Below, piece after piece: positions 38,246-47,009 of a stretch of 64,000 bases of DNA. How positions within the stretch are numbered: the first letter of the stretch is position 1; each line of letters begins with the position of its first letter. The notes below the pieces were generated by a model. It did no database searches. It had not been told where the DNA came from and saw only the letters and a list, made by a program, of their open reading frames with translations. Source of the stretch: G963677085 sp963677085 (GTDB taxonomy: Bacteria > Planctomycetota > Planctomycetia > Pirellulales > Thermoguttaceae); contig CAXXFH010000004.1 of assembly GCA_963677085.2 (NCBI GenBank), forward strand, positions 1-64,000, given 5' to 3'. A program made the translations under genes and the position numbers.

Positions 38246-39466
38246 ATGAACAGCAACTTCCGGGCCACGCGGCGCGAGTTTCTCGAGGCAGCCGGTGCAG
38301 CCTTCGCCGCGCCCTACGTGATCACCTCTTCCGCCTTGGGCAACGAGGATCGTGCGCCGGCCAGCGAACGGATCGTGATGGGCGGCATCGGCCTCGGCAA
38401 TATGGGTGGGGGCGACATGGGGGCCTTCGTTGGTCGCAAGGACGTGCAGTATGTGGCCGTCTGCGACGTACGGCGGGGCGTCCGCGACTCGGCCAAGGAG
38501 AAGGTCGACGGCCGCTACGGCAACTCTGACTGCAAAGCCTACAACGATTTCCGCGAGCTGATCGGCCGCGACGACATCGACGCGGTGCATGTCGCCACAC
38601 CCGACCATTGGCACGCAATCATCGTCATCGAGGCCTGCCGTCACGGCAAGGACGCGTTCTGCCAGAAGCCCGAGACGCGCACCCTCCGCGAAGGCCGCTT
38701 GATGGTCGAGGCCGCTCGTCGCTACGCTCGCGTGGTCTCTGGCGGCAGCCAACGGGTGTTGGAAGACTACCGGGGCGTGGTCAACCAGTGCTGGGACGGC
38801 AAGCTGGGCACCATCAAGTCGGTCAACGTGAACGTCGGTCCCCTCTCGCAGCCCTGCAACCTGCCGGCCCAACCGATTCCCGACGGCATGGACTGGGACA
38901 TGTGGCTCGGTCCGGCCCCCTGGGCACCCTACAACGGCGCCCGTTGCGATGGTAACTTCGGCACGAGCGGCGGAAGCTGGCGTTCGTACATTGACTACTC
39001 GGGTGGCGGTATGACCGACTGGGGCGCACACCATTTCGGTGGTGCCATCTTCGCCGTCGACGCCCGCGAGATGCAACCCGTGGAAGTTACCTACCACGAC
39101 GAGCCGGAAGGCAAGTACCTGACCTACCGCTACCCCAATGGGTTGCTGTTGTACCACAACCGTCCGAAAACGGGCAACTTGCACGTGGAAGGGACGCCGG
39201 GCGAAACGCGCGATCCCAAGCCTGTGCCCTCCTACAAGGGCCAGGGAGGCATCTACGGCGACTTTATCGAATGCGTCAAGATCCGCGAGAAGCCGTTCCG
39301 CGACATCGAGCTGGCGGTCAACACGATGTCCGTGCCACTCTTGGGCATCATCGCCTACCAGTTGAAACGGTCGCTGAAGTGGGACCCAGCCAAGCAGGAG
39401 TTCCCTGGCGACGAAGAGGCCAATCGGTTTGTCGATCGCGCCCGCCGCGAGCCGTGGCAACTGTAG
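38246..39466 (+). CDS. Gfo/Idh/MocA-family oxidoreductase with Tat-like signal
   Basis: The ATG at 38246 follows AGGAAAG and gives 406 residues. The N-terminus is a Tat-type signal (TRREFLEAAGAAFAAPYVI). The Rossmann domain reads VMGGIGLGNMGGGDMGAFVGRKDVQYVAVCDV, then DDIDAVHVATPDHWHAIIVIEACRHGKDAFCQKPETR. The usual C-E-K-P motif is C-Q-K-P here; the lysine is kept. The C-terminal half has GGGMTDWGAHHFGGAIFAV and the standard end block (FIECVKIREKPFRDIELAVNTMSVPLLGIIAYQLKRSLKWDP). Secreted members are common in planctomycete sugar islands. The substrate is unknown, perhaps an oxidised or released sugar. Confidence 0.9.
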   Translation: MNSNFRATRREFLEAAGAAFAAPYVITSSALGNEDRAPASERIVMGGIGLGNMGGGDMGAFVGRKDVQYVAVCDVRRGVRDSAKEKVDGRYGNSDCKAYNDFRELIGRDDIDAVHVATPDHWHAIIVIEACRHGKDAFCQKPETRTLREGRLMVEAARRYARVVSGGSQRVLEDYRGVVNQCWDGKLGTIKSVNVNVGPLSQPCNLPAQPIPDGMDWDMWLGPAPWAPYNGARCDGNFGTSGGSWRSYIDYSGGGMTDWGAHHFGGAIFAVDAREMQPVEVTYHDEPEGKYLTYRYPNGLLLYHNRPKTGNLHVEGTPGETRDPKPVPSYKGQGGIYGDFIECVKIREKPFRDIELAVNTMSVPLLGIIAYQLKRSLKWDPAKQEFPGDEEANRFVDRARREPWQL

Positions 39467-39521
39467 ACTCGGCGGTTCTTGACTTACCGAAGCGAATCTA
39501 ACCTGAACAAGGAAATCTGAT

Positions 39522-40220
39522 ATGTCGAATGAAGCCTTTGATGCCCTGAAGACCTACGATTGGGGCACTGATCCGAGCGTCCTTAATCTGATCAACGACG
39601 CGGTCGTCGCGACACACGGCAACGCAGCCGCCCGACACGAGTTGGAAGTCCGCCTAGTCGAGGTGCTCAAGAGCGGTGTATCCCGCGCGGCCAAAGATTA
39701 CGTTTGCCGCACGCTGACGGTGATCGGCACGGCCGAATCGGTCCCCGCGTTGGCCGCCTTGTTGGCCGACAAGGATCTCTCCCACATGGCCCGCTACGCC
39801 CTGGAACGTATCCCCGCAGCCGAAGCCGCCCAGGCGATGCGCGACGCGCTGCCGAAGCTCTCCGGTACGCTGAAGGTGGGCATCATCGGATCGCTCGGCG
39901 TGCGCGGCGACACGGCCAGCGTGCCGGCCCTGGCTACGCTGCTCGGCGCCGCCGACCCCGCAGTCGCCCGGTCGGCGGCGATAGCGCTCGGCATGATCGG
40001 TAACGCGGAGGCCGCCAAGACCTTAACCGAGGTCAAGCCGGCCGACGCCGACGTGAAGCTGATCGTGGTCGACGCTCGCCTGGCTTGCGCCGAACGGTAC
40101 GTGGTTGCTGGCAAGAAGGCCGAGGCGGCAGCGATCTACGAAGCCCTGGTCGGCAGCGGCCAGCCCAAGCATGTGCGGGTGGCGGCCACGCACGGCATGC
40201 TCCAGTGTGCGGGTAACTAG
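39522..40220 (+). CDS. HEAT-repeat protein (cytoplasmic)
   Basis: The protein has 232 residues without a signal peptide. Helical pairs typical of HEAT/PBS-lyase repeats run through it: AAKDYVCRTLTVIGTAESVPALAALLADKDLSHMARYALERIP, GIIGSLGVRGDTASVPALATLLGAADPAVARSAAIALGMIGN. A ribosome binding site (AAGGAAAT) precedes ATG 39522. It starts 55 bp after the oxidoreductase and is probably cotranscribed. Such proteins are common accessory components of planctomycete sugar operons, with no defined function. Confidence 0.8.
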   Translation: MSNEAFDALKTYDWGTDPSVLNLINDAVVATHGNAAARHELEVRLVEVLKSGVSRAAKDYVCRTLTVIGTAESVPALAALLADKDLSHMARYALERIPAAEAAQAMRDALPKLSGTLKVGIIGSLGVRGDTASVPALATLLGAADPAVARSAAIALGMIGNAEAAKTLTEVKPADADVKLIVVDARLACAERYVVAGKKAEAAAIYEALVGSGQPKHVRVAATHGMLQCAGN

Positions 40221-40273
40221 GTCGTCATGTCGCCTGCACACGTCGTGTGCCGCATACATTAGGAGGTATTGCT

Positions 40274-41668
40274 GTGAGGTATCTGCTTCTGTCGTTTGGC
40301 TTTTTGGCCGGATCGCTGGTCTTGGAATGGACCGTCGCCACAGAGCCCGAGGCGGCCGACGACGCAGTGGTCCAGATGGTCGTCGAGCTGTTGGGCGACA
40401 AGGACAAGGAACTCCGCGCCCTCGGGCAGACACAAGTGCGAGAGGGTGTTAAGGGTCAGGCGGCCACCAAGAAGTTTGTGGCCCTGCTGCCGAAGCTGAC
40501 GCCCGAGGCCCAGATCGGCCTGCTCAGCGCCCTAGCCGATCGGGGCGACACGGCGGCCCGGCCGGCCGTGTCGGATATGCTCCAAAGCGATTCCGAAGAA
40601 GTCCGCATTGCGGCAATTCGAGCCTTGGGAAAATTGGGCGAAACGGCCAACGTGCGATCGCTGATCGCGCGGCTGTCGGCGGCCTCCGAGGCCGAAAAGA
40701 CAGCCGCGCGGGCAAGCCTGATTTGCCTCTCGGGGCAGCCCGTGCCGGCAGCCATCGCCGCCGAGATGAAGACCGCCCGCCCGCCGCTCCGGGTGACGCT
40801 GATCGAAATCCTGTCGTCGCGCCGTGCCACCGAGGTCCTGCCCGATCTGCTCGCCGCTGCCGTGGACGCCGATCCCAAGGTCCGCACGGCGGCGATGACC
40901 GCGCTGGGCGCACTGGCCGACCCGCAGCATATCGGCGACATGGTTCCGGGAGTTCTCAAGGCCGAGAAGGGAGCGGAACGCGAGACAGCGGAAAAGGCGG
41001 TGATGTTCGCCTGCAACCGGATAGCTGATCCAGAGAAGCGGGCAGAACCGCTTATGGCCGCGATGGCTAAACTGTCGGCGGCCGACCGGATCACCATGCT
41101 TCCAACCGTCGGGCGAATCGGCGGCGTCACGGTCCTCAAGATCGTTGACGCAGCGATCGCCGACCCGACTCCCTCGATTCACGAGGCTGGCCTGCGTGCG
41201 TTGTGCCGCTGGCCGTCCGCGTCAATCGCCCCTCGGCTGATTGAACTGGCCGAAAAGGATCCGCACCGCAAGCATCGCGCGATGGCCCTGGCCGCCTTGA
41301 TCCGCGTCGCTCCTCTGCCTGATCAGCGTTCAGCCAAACAGAAGCTCGAGTTGATCGAACAGGTCCTGGCCATGTGCTTGCGGGACAAGGACCGCAACCA
41401 GATGCTCAGGCGAACCCCGGCGGTTCGCGACATTCAGACGCTCCGCCTCCTGGTAAGCTACCTCGACAAGCCGGCCCACGCGCAGGCAGCCTGCGAGGGG
41501 ATCGTCGAGTTGGCCCATCACCGCGGGCTCCGCGAGCCGGACAAGGACGAGTTCGACAAGGCGCTCGATCGGGTGATCAAGACGAGCAAGAATGTCACGG
41601 TCGTTGAGCGCGCTCGTCGCTACAAAAAGGGGCAGACCTGGGTCCGCCCCGCCACGCCTGAACGTTGA
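40274..41668 (+). CDS. Secreted HEAT-repeat protein
   Basis: GTG 40274, preceded by AGGAGG at 40261-40266, gives 464 residues. A signal-like N-terminus (RYLLLSFGFLAGSLVLEWTVATEPEA) is followed by HEAT repeats (GLLSALADRGDTAARPAVSDMLQSDSEEVRIAAIRALGKLGETANVRSLIARL; LPDLLAAAVDADPKVRTAAMTALGALADPQHIGDMV). It follows the cytoplasmic HEAT gene by 53 bp and ends the island; repeat R3 begins 25 bp later. It is probably a periplasmic scaffold. Confidence 0.8.
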   Translation: MRYLLLSFGFLAGSLVLEWTVATEPEAADDAVVQMVVELLGDKDKELRALGQTQVREGVKGQAATKKFVALLPKLTPEAQIGLLSALADRGDTAARPAVSDMLQSDSEEVRIAAIRALGKLGETANVRSLIARLSAASEAEKTAARASLICLSGQPVPAAIAAEMKTARPPLRVTLIEILSSRRATEVLPDLLAAAVDADPKVRTAAMTALGALADPQHIGDMVPGVLKAEKGAERETAEKAVMFACNRIADPEKRAEPLMAAMAKLSAADRITMLPTVGRIGGVTVLKIVDAAIADPTPSIHEAGLRALCRWPSASIAPRLIELAEKDPHRKHRAMALAALIRVAPLPDQRSAKQKLELIEQVLAMCLRDKDRNQMLRRTPAVRDIQTLRLLVSYLDKPAHAQAACEGIVELAHHRGLREPDKDEFDKALDRVIKTSKNVTVVERARRYKKGQTWVRPATPER

Positions 41669-41692
41669 TCGTCTGCTTTGGTTATATCGGAC

Positions 41693-42450
41693 CTCCCCTT
41701 CGGTTCCGTAGCCTGATGCCCCGATTCTCTATCTCTCGACGTGTTCGAGAGATACGACACAAGCAGAAAACGGGGTGCCGACAGTGGTGCCCGCAGGTCT
41801 GCCGCGTATAGGTACGATCTGGATCGATCTGCCGCAATACGCCCCAACCGGCTGTCGCACGCTTCCGACCGGTAGAGCGAAGGCAGGGTTGGCTACGAGA
41901 CGCCACACGGCAGCCCGTGTCGCGAAGTGGGAACGCGCGGCCAGCACTAGCCGCCCTTTGAAAGCGACGCGACAGTCGCCGCGTGGCACGATGAATTCGT
42001 CCGGCGACGTTCCAGCCGCTCTCTTGTGATGCGCCACCCCCCTGACATGCTCAACGGCCGCACGCCCAACGAGGTCTTCTTCTCACGCCCGGCGGCCAAC
42101 GAGCAACCACGCATCGAGCCACGCTCAGGCGGGCCACGCGGCTCGCCTTGTGCAGCGCCGCGCGTCGACATCGACGGTGAGCCGGGTGATCCGTTCGTCT
42201 TGCAGATCGATCACCTTGCCGGCCGGCGCCATCTAACCATCCTTCGCGTTCGCCGAGCAGCACAAGTGTTGCCTCTCGTCGAGAATCTGCGATACCCGTC
42301 TGCACGAAGGGTACTCTTCGCGTCGCTTTCGTTCAGGTTTTCAATGATCGAGCCTCTACTCGCAACGTGTCGAGTCCGTCCGACGACCTTCTGGCCTGCG
42401 ATTTCGGTGCAAATGCGTTCACGGCGAAAGTCGGTGGTCCGTTTCACCGA
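41693..42450 (+). repeat. Composite repeat R, copy R3 (about 755 bp)
   Basis: R3 aligns end to end with R2. It starts with the tRNA anticodon-arm fragment (CCTTCGGTTCCGTAGCCTGATG), has the perfect hairpin at 41730-41754, the GTGCC blocks, the linker from CACGATGAATTCG, the transposase C-terminal codons (NGRTPNEVFFSRPAANEQPRI) and the conserved tail. Here the transposase stop TAA is replaced by CAA, so the frame runs on. It lies between convergent genes, 25 bp after the HEAT gene stop and 13 bp before the pilT stop. Confidence 0.87.
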
Positions 42451-42462
42451 ACTCGATACTTC

Positions 42463-43542
42463 TCAAACAGAGGTCGACAGCGTCTGATCTGCCGTCTCTC
42501 CTTCGCTTTCGCAGACTTGCATGGCCGTTTTTTGCGAGATGCGACCAGCCTTGACGAGTTCGTGAAGCGATTGTACCAGAGTCCTCATGCCAGATTCGAA
42601 GTTGGTTTGAATGACGGTTCTGATCTGGTGAGTTTTCTCGTCGCGAATCATGGCGCGAACCGCTGGCGTAATTCCGAGCACCTCGGCGACCAACGATCGG
42701 CCTTTGCCGTTATCCCAGGGAACAAGTCGCTGGCAAATAACGTAGCGAAGCGTCGAGGCGAGTTGTACGCGTGCCTGTGCCTGTTGAGCGGCGGGATAAG
42801 CGCTGATGATGCGGGAGATGGTTTGGGCCGCATTCGACGTGTGGAGTGTGGCGAACGTAAGGTGCCCGGTTTCGGCGAGCGTCATCGCGGCCGACATCGT
42901 GTCCAGATCGCGCATTTCGCCGATCACGATCACGTCGGGGTCTTCTCGCATCGAACGCCGTAAGGCTTCGGCGAAGCTCGCCGTGTCGCGTCCCACCTCG
43001 CGCTGCGTGACAAAAGATTTCAGGCTCTCGTGCCGGTACTCGACTGGGTCTTCGATGGTGTGAATATGGCACGCCCGGGTCTTGTTGATCTGATGGACGA
43101 CGCTGGCGATGGTCGTCGACTTTCCGGAACTCGTGGCCCCGGTTACCAGCACCAAACCGGAACTCAACCGGCACATTTGTTCGAGAACGGTCATCGGCAA
43201 TCCGAGTTCCGATAACGAGAAGAAACGATTGGGCAACAACCGAAGCGCAGCGGCGAAGCTATCTTGTTGGCGATAGGCGTTAATACGCAGACGGTACCCG
43301 CCGTCGAGCGAGATGGCCGAGTCGTGTTCCCAGGTGCGTTCGAGTTCCTCGAACGCGGCCTCGCCGATCATCTCGCGGATCAGTTTGCTTGACGCGGCCG
43401 CGTCGAGCACTTCCGTGCCGGGCACGGGCACCAGAAGTCCATGTAGACGGATCAACGGCTGAGAACCGGCGGCCAAATGCAGGTCGGATCCGTTTAATCG
43501 GACCAATTCCAGTAGGAGATTTTTTGCCTGGTCGTTCATCAT
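42463..43542 (-). CDS. pilT: PilT-type twitching ATPase
   Basis: The protein has 359 residues, the normal PilT length. N-terminal domain: GSDLHLAAGSQPLIRLHG. The ATPase core has Walker A GATSSGKST (135-142; GPTGSGKST in most relatives), the Asp box HTIEDPVEYRH, Walker B VIVIGEMRD, and the His box GHLTFATLHTSNAAQTISRII. The C-terminal AVRAMIRDEKTHQI corresponds to the AIRNLIRE motif of retraction ATPases. It would power type IV pilus retraction. No other pil gene is in the window; the prepilin-like DUF1559 proteins are possible clients. A TPR gene lies 22 bp upstream in the same direction. Confidence 0.92.
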   Translation of the reverse strand: MMNDQAKNLLLELVRLNGSDLHLAAGSQPLIRLHGLLVPVPGTEVLDAAASSKLIREMIGEAAFEELERTWEHDSAISLDGGYRLRINAYRQQDSFAAALRLLPNRFFSLSELGLPMTVLEQMCRLSSGLVLVTGATSSGKSTTIASVVHQINKTRACHIHTIEDPVEYRHESLKSFVTQREVGRDTASFAEALRRSMREDPDVIVIGEMRDLDTMSAAMTLAETGHLTFATLHTSNAAQTISRIISAYPAAQQAQARVQLASTLRYVICQRLVPWDNGKGRSLVAEVLGITPAVRAMIRDEKTHQIRTVIQTNFESGMRTLVQSLHELVKAGRISQKTAMQVCESEGETADQTLSTSV

Positions 43543-43564
43543 GTGGCGGGTTGCGTGGAGGCGG

Positions 43565-44419
43565 TCATTTCATGGTGGCCCATTTCTTGCCGGGCGGCAG
43601 GTATTGGCCCAACGGCGCCGGCTTGAACGGAGCATACTGCCGGAGCACGGCGCAGAGATCGTCGCTTAACCGTTGGGCTCGCTCGGCGGCGATTCGATCG
43701 CCCCGGAGGCGGAACAAATGGGCGGCAAAGTCATAGAGTACCGCGGCCTTTTCGGGCTTGTCGTTGCGCAAATAGGCATAACCCAAGTTAGCGCAGCAGC
43801 CGGGCAGCCAGTGGGGAACCATTGCCGCGTTTGCCATCATCGGCGCGCCGCGCGGGTCGAGTGAAGGCGACAAGGCGTCCACTGCCGTGGTCGGCTTCGG
43901 CGACGACGGATTGCGGATCGGCGTGCCGGGCGGAATGATCTCGGTCGCCTGGCTTTTCGGCTGTGCCTCGGGCGACGCGTCGAAGCTGGCCGCAATCACC
44001 GCGTCGGCTCCTTGCGGGTTGCCGTTCTTCGTACAACGCGCGAGCAGCATTTCGAGCGGACAGGCGTCCAAGGCGAGTTCGAGGCAGCTTTCGGCCTCCT
44101 TCGTTCGATTCTCGCGCAGATAGACTTCGCCGGCCACGGCAAGCTTTCTCGCGTCGATCGACGACGCGGGCGCGGTGGGCAGCGGACCCAACGCGACGAT
44201 GGCGGCAGGAAACTTCTTCAGCTCGACCAACGACTTGGCGGCCCCAATTCGCGCTTCCTCGCGTTGCCATTCGTCGGCGGGGCATTCAACGACCTTGCGG
44301 TATTCCATGGCGGCCGCAACATAATCGCCCTGCGAGAAAAGCAGTTCCGCCCGTTCGAGGCTGCTTAGCTGCGGACTCATCGCCAACGCGTTGGGAGCTT
44401 TTCCCCACAATGGACGCAA
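43565..44419 (-). CDS. TPR-type protein, probable lipoprotein with a disturbed N-terminus
   Basis: The open frame from TTG 44419 has 284 residues. Tetratricopeptide-like helices are visible at ERAELLFSQGDYVAAAMEYRKVVEC, GEVYLRENRTKEAESCLELALDAC and LGYAYLRNDKPEKAAVLYDFAAHLFRLRGDRIAAERAQRL. A Pro/Ser-rich linker lies between. In frame just upstream is LCAGCSLHRPLRP, a lipobox with the +1 cysteine, but a stop lies a few codons further up and the IS66 end begins at about 44454. The original signal peptide was therefore probably cut by the IS66 insertion. It precedes pilT by 22 bp. Confidence 0.7.
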   Translation of the reverse strand: MRPLWGKAPNALAMSPQLSSLERAELLFSQGDYVAAAMEYRKVVECPADEWQREEARIGAAKSLVELKKFPAAIVALGPLPTAPASSIDARKLAVAGEVYLRENRTKEAESCLELALDACPLEMLLARCTKNGNPQGADAVIAASFDASPEAQPKSQATEIIPPGTPIRNPSSPKPTTAVDALSPSLDPRGAPMMANAAMVPHWLPGCCANLGYAYLRNDKPEKAAVLYDFAAHLFRLRGDRIAAERAQRLSDDLCAVLRQYAPFKPAPLGQYLPPGKKWATMK

Positions 44420-44508
44420 CGGACGGTGAAGCGAGCATCCGGCACACAGAACGTATCCGCTTCATAAACCGCATTGGATTTCGCGGCGGGGTTTAGGGGG
44501 CTGAGGGA

Positions 44509-46101
44509 TCAGCGGGACCAGGGGCGGTAGGCATTGGGGTTGGACTTCAGCCAGAGGTCGGGCAGTAGCGAGGTGAGGGTGGTCTGGGAATGGCCTTCGG
44601 TGTTGCGCAGCTCGGCCATCCGTTGAATGACGTCGCGGAGATAGGCGAACGGCTCTGCCTGATTGGCTTTGCAGCTTGCCGTGAAGCTGTAGAGGATCGC
44701 CGCGACCCGGCCGCCGTGATCGTTGCCCAGGAAGGTCCAATTCTTCCGCCCGATCGCGCATGCTCGCAACGTTCGTTCGGCCAGATTGTTGTCGATCGAC
44801 AGTTCGCCCTCTTCGCAGTACCGCTTGAGGCCTTCCCAACGCGGCAGCACGTAACCGATTGCTTGGCCCATGGGACTCTTCGGCAACACGCGATGCCGGG
44901 CCCCTTCGAGCCACGCGTGAAACTGGTCGAGGATCGGCAGTGAACTTTCGCGACGCCTTTTCCATCGCAGGGCGTGCCAACGCTCGCGATCGGCCGGGTT
45001 GCCGAAGTCGAATTGTCCGGTGTGCTGTTTCACCTCGCGTTCGACGCGGTACAATCGTCCCACGTAAGCCAACGCCACTTGCGCCTCCTCCGGTTTGGAA
45101 GTCTGGGCGTCAAAGAATTTTCGCCGCGCATGCGCCCAGCAGAGCACTTGCCGTACCTGGCCGTCGGCATAGATCCCGTCGTAGCCGGAAAACGCATCTG
45201 CCTGAAGATAACCGCGATAGCTTTCCAGAAACCTGACCGGGCCGTCGCGTTTTCGGCTGGCCGTGTACTCGTAGATCGAGTACGGATTGCACCCGTCGCC
45301 GCAATAGACCCAGAACCGGCCCGTGCGACAGTGGGGCAATGCCGGATCGAGAACCTTCACCGGCGTGTCGTCGGTCCAAATCACGTGCGAGGATCGCACC
45401 CGTTCGACCATCAGGTCATACAGGGGCGAAAGCAACTCGGCGGTGGCGGCCGCCCAGCGGCAGAGCGTGCCCCGGGAGATTTCCGCGCCGTGCCGAAAAA
45501 ACACGTCCTCCAGCCGATACAGCGAGAGGTGATCGGACCACTTGCCCACCACCAAGGCACTGAGCAGCCCGGGCCCGGCGGCGCTCTTGGGGATCGGCTT
45601 GGCCGGCGGCGGAGCGATTGACACGTGCTCCTGGCAGTGACAGCAGGCGTATTTGTAGCGGATGTGCTCGATCACCTTCAGCGACGCCGGCACGAACTCC
45701 CATTGCTCGCTCGTTTCGCTGCCGATTCGCTGCCGAACTTCCCCGCAGCAGGGACAGGGCTTTTCGTCTTCCGCCAGATCGTGTTCGACTTGTTCACGCG
45801 GCAGATCCGCAGGCAATGGCTTCCGCTTGCCGCGCCGACGCACGTGTCCCCTGGCGGGCGTTTCGCATGCCTCGCTTTGCTCGGGCACTTCTTGCCCGAG
45901 GTCGCCGCCGTCGAACAGCTCCAACTGGTTCGGGGCGCACTTCTCGCCACGCGGCCCGTAGCGGCTTCGCAGCAACTGGGCCGTATAGTGCCTTAGTTGT
46001 TCGAGCTCGCGCCGCAGCTCGATGATCGTGGCGTGTTGCTGCGAGGCAAGCTCCTTCAAGGTCGCCACGTCGTTCGGAAGAGAAGGGACATCCGTGCTCA
46101 T
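44509..46101 (-). CDS. IS66 TnpC DDE transposase
   Basis: The protein has 530 residues. The N-terminal coiled-coil (LRRELEQLRHYTAQLLRSRYG) is followed by the IS66 zinc-finger block (CPCCGEVRQRIG, ACCHCQEHV). The catalytic core is complete: D in VIWTDDTPVKVLD, D in LQADAFSGYDGIYADG and E in SIDNNLAERTLRACAIGRKNWTFLGNDHGG. The C-terminal IS66 tail reads YLRDVIQRMAEL...LLPDLW. Nothing is broken, so the element may be active. Confidence 0.93.
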   Translation of the reverse strand: MSTDVPSLPNDVATLKELASQQHATIIELRRELEQLRHYTAQLLRSRYGPRGEKCAPNQLELFDGGDLGQEVPEQSEACETPARGHVRRRGKRKPLPADLPREQVEHDLAEDEKPCPCCGEVRQRIGSETSEQWEFVPASLKVIEHIRYKYACCHCQEHVSIAPPPAKPIPKSAAGPGLLSALVVGKWSDHLSLYRLEDVFFRHGAEISRGTLCRWAAATAELLSPLYDLMVERVRSSHVIWTDDTPVKVLDPALPHCRTGRFWVYCGDGCNPYSIYEYTASRKRDGPVRFLESYRGYLQADAFSGYDGIYADGQVRQVLCWAHARRKFFDAQTSKPEEAQVALAYVGRLYRVEREVKQHTGQFDFGNPADRERWHALRWKRRRESSLPILDQFHAWLEGARHRVLPKSPMGQAIGYVLPRWEGLKRYCEEGELSIDNNLAERTLRACAIGRKNWTFLGNDHGGRVAAILYSFTASCKANQAEPFAYLRDVIQRMAELRNTEGHSQTTLTSLLPDLWLKSNPNAYRPWSR

Positions 46102-46200
46102 GTTTCTCTAGACGTAGCGACTCGCAAAATGGTTCCCCGGGATTCTGCCGCAAGGGAGGGATTTTTCCGCAAGGGGATCGTGAAAACCACCACGTGCCAA

Positions 46201-46560
46201 TCATGGCTCAGCCACGCCTCGATAGCGTCTTCGGCGCCTGACACTGGCCAGATCGATGCCTCCCAGCAGCAACGCCAGATCGGTGGGCGAAAGCCTGACC
46301 TGTTGCGTTGCTGCGTCGACGGCAGGCAATTGATAGGTTCCCTCTTCGAGCCGCTTGTACCAGATGGCCGGTCCGTCGGTGTCGAAGTAGAGCAGTTTGA
46401 CGCGGTCGCGTCGCTTGTTGAGAAACACGTACAGCCCGCCGCGCAGCGGATCGCGCCCGAGATGTTCTTCGGCCATGCGAATCAGGCCGTCGAAGCTTCG
46501 CCGCATATCGGCCGACGGCACGCAGAGGTACACGTCCAACGGCAAGGAGAGACTCAACAT
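46201..46560 (-). CDS. IS66 TnpB accessory protein
   Basis: The 119-residue protein matches the IS66 Orf2/TnpB family: VYLCVPSADMRRSFDGLIRMAEEHLGRDPLRGGLYVFLNKRRDRVKLLYFDTDG and the family's L-L-G-G-I-D-L end. Its ATG overlaps the tnpA stop by 7 bp. It is needed for IS66 transposition. Confidence 0.93.
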   Translation of the reverse strand: MLSLSLPLDVYLCVPSADMRRSFDGLIRMAEEHLGRDPLRGGLYVFLNKRRDRVKLLYFDTDGPAIWYKRLEEGTYQLPAVDAATQQVRLSPTDLALLLGGIDLASVRRRRRYRGVAEP

Positions 46561-46913
46561 GCGCGTCGTTCCAGATCGGCCACCAACGCGGCAACCCGGG
46601 GCAGGTCGGTTGTCGCCGGCAGACGCAACACGACACCGCTTGGCAAGACGAGTTCGATGGCGGCGGTCGCGGGCGGATCGGCGAGCGCCACCGGCACGAA
46701 CGTCGGACGGGGCAAGGGCTCTGCAGCCCGGCGCGGTTCGCTCTCTTGGCGACGGAGTTTCAATTCGCGCCGCCAGGCGTAGAACGACGCCTCGCTAAGC
46801 CGTTTTTGCCGACAAAACTCCCGAACCGTCTCTCCGCTTCGCACCTGTTGACGCACCAACTCCCTCCACATCGTCTCCTTTCGCAGGTCCCTGCGATCCT
46901 TCCTCGCACTCAT
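46554..46913 (-). CDS. IS66 TnpA accessory protein
   Basis: The 119-residue protein has the TnpA helix-turn-helix (MWRELVRQQVRSGETVREFCRQKRLSEASFYAWRREL) and the C-terminal block AAIELVLPSGVVLRLP. It overlaps tnpB, the standard coupled arrangement. Confidence 0.9.
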   Translation of the reverse strand: MSARKDRRDLRKETMWRELVRQQVRSGETVREFCRQKRLSEASFYAWRRELKLRRQESEPRRAAEPLPRPTFVPVALADPPATAAIELVLPSGVVLRLPATTDLPRVAALVADLERRAC

Positions 46914-47009
46914 GACAAGTCTCCTGAAGTTCGGTAATCATGCCCGACTTCAGATTATCACACGCGCCAAGATGCGGTTTGTGGAACGGATACGATGGTC
47001 GTCCCGTCG

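Larger units (their letters stand above)
44454..47009 (-). mobile_element. IS66-family insertion sequence, complete (about 2.56 kb)
   Basis: It has the three-gene IS66 set tnpA-tnpB-tnpC on the minus strand. The terminal inverted repeats are CGTATCCGCTTCATAAACCG at the left and the reverse complement of CGGTTTGTGGAACGGATACG at the right. No 8-bp target duplication is visible. The left flank is the signal region of the TPR gene and the right flank is another IS66 tnpA, so a deletion or secondary rearrangement removed one original flank. Confidence 0.85.

Noticed and set aside
38204..39460. A 418-codon minus-strand open frame covering the Gfo/Idh/MocA gene
   Set aside because: The plus strand encodes a clear oxidoreductase with signal peptide and ribosome binding site; the reverse frame has no family features.
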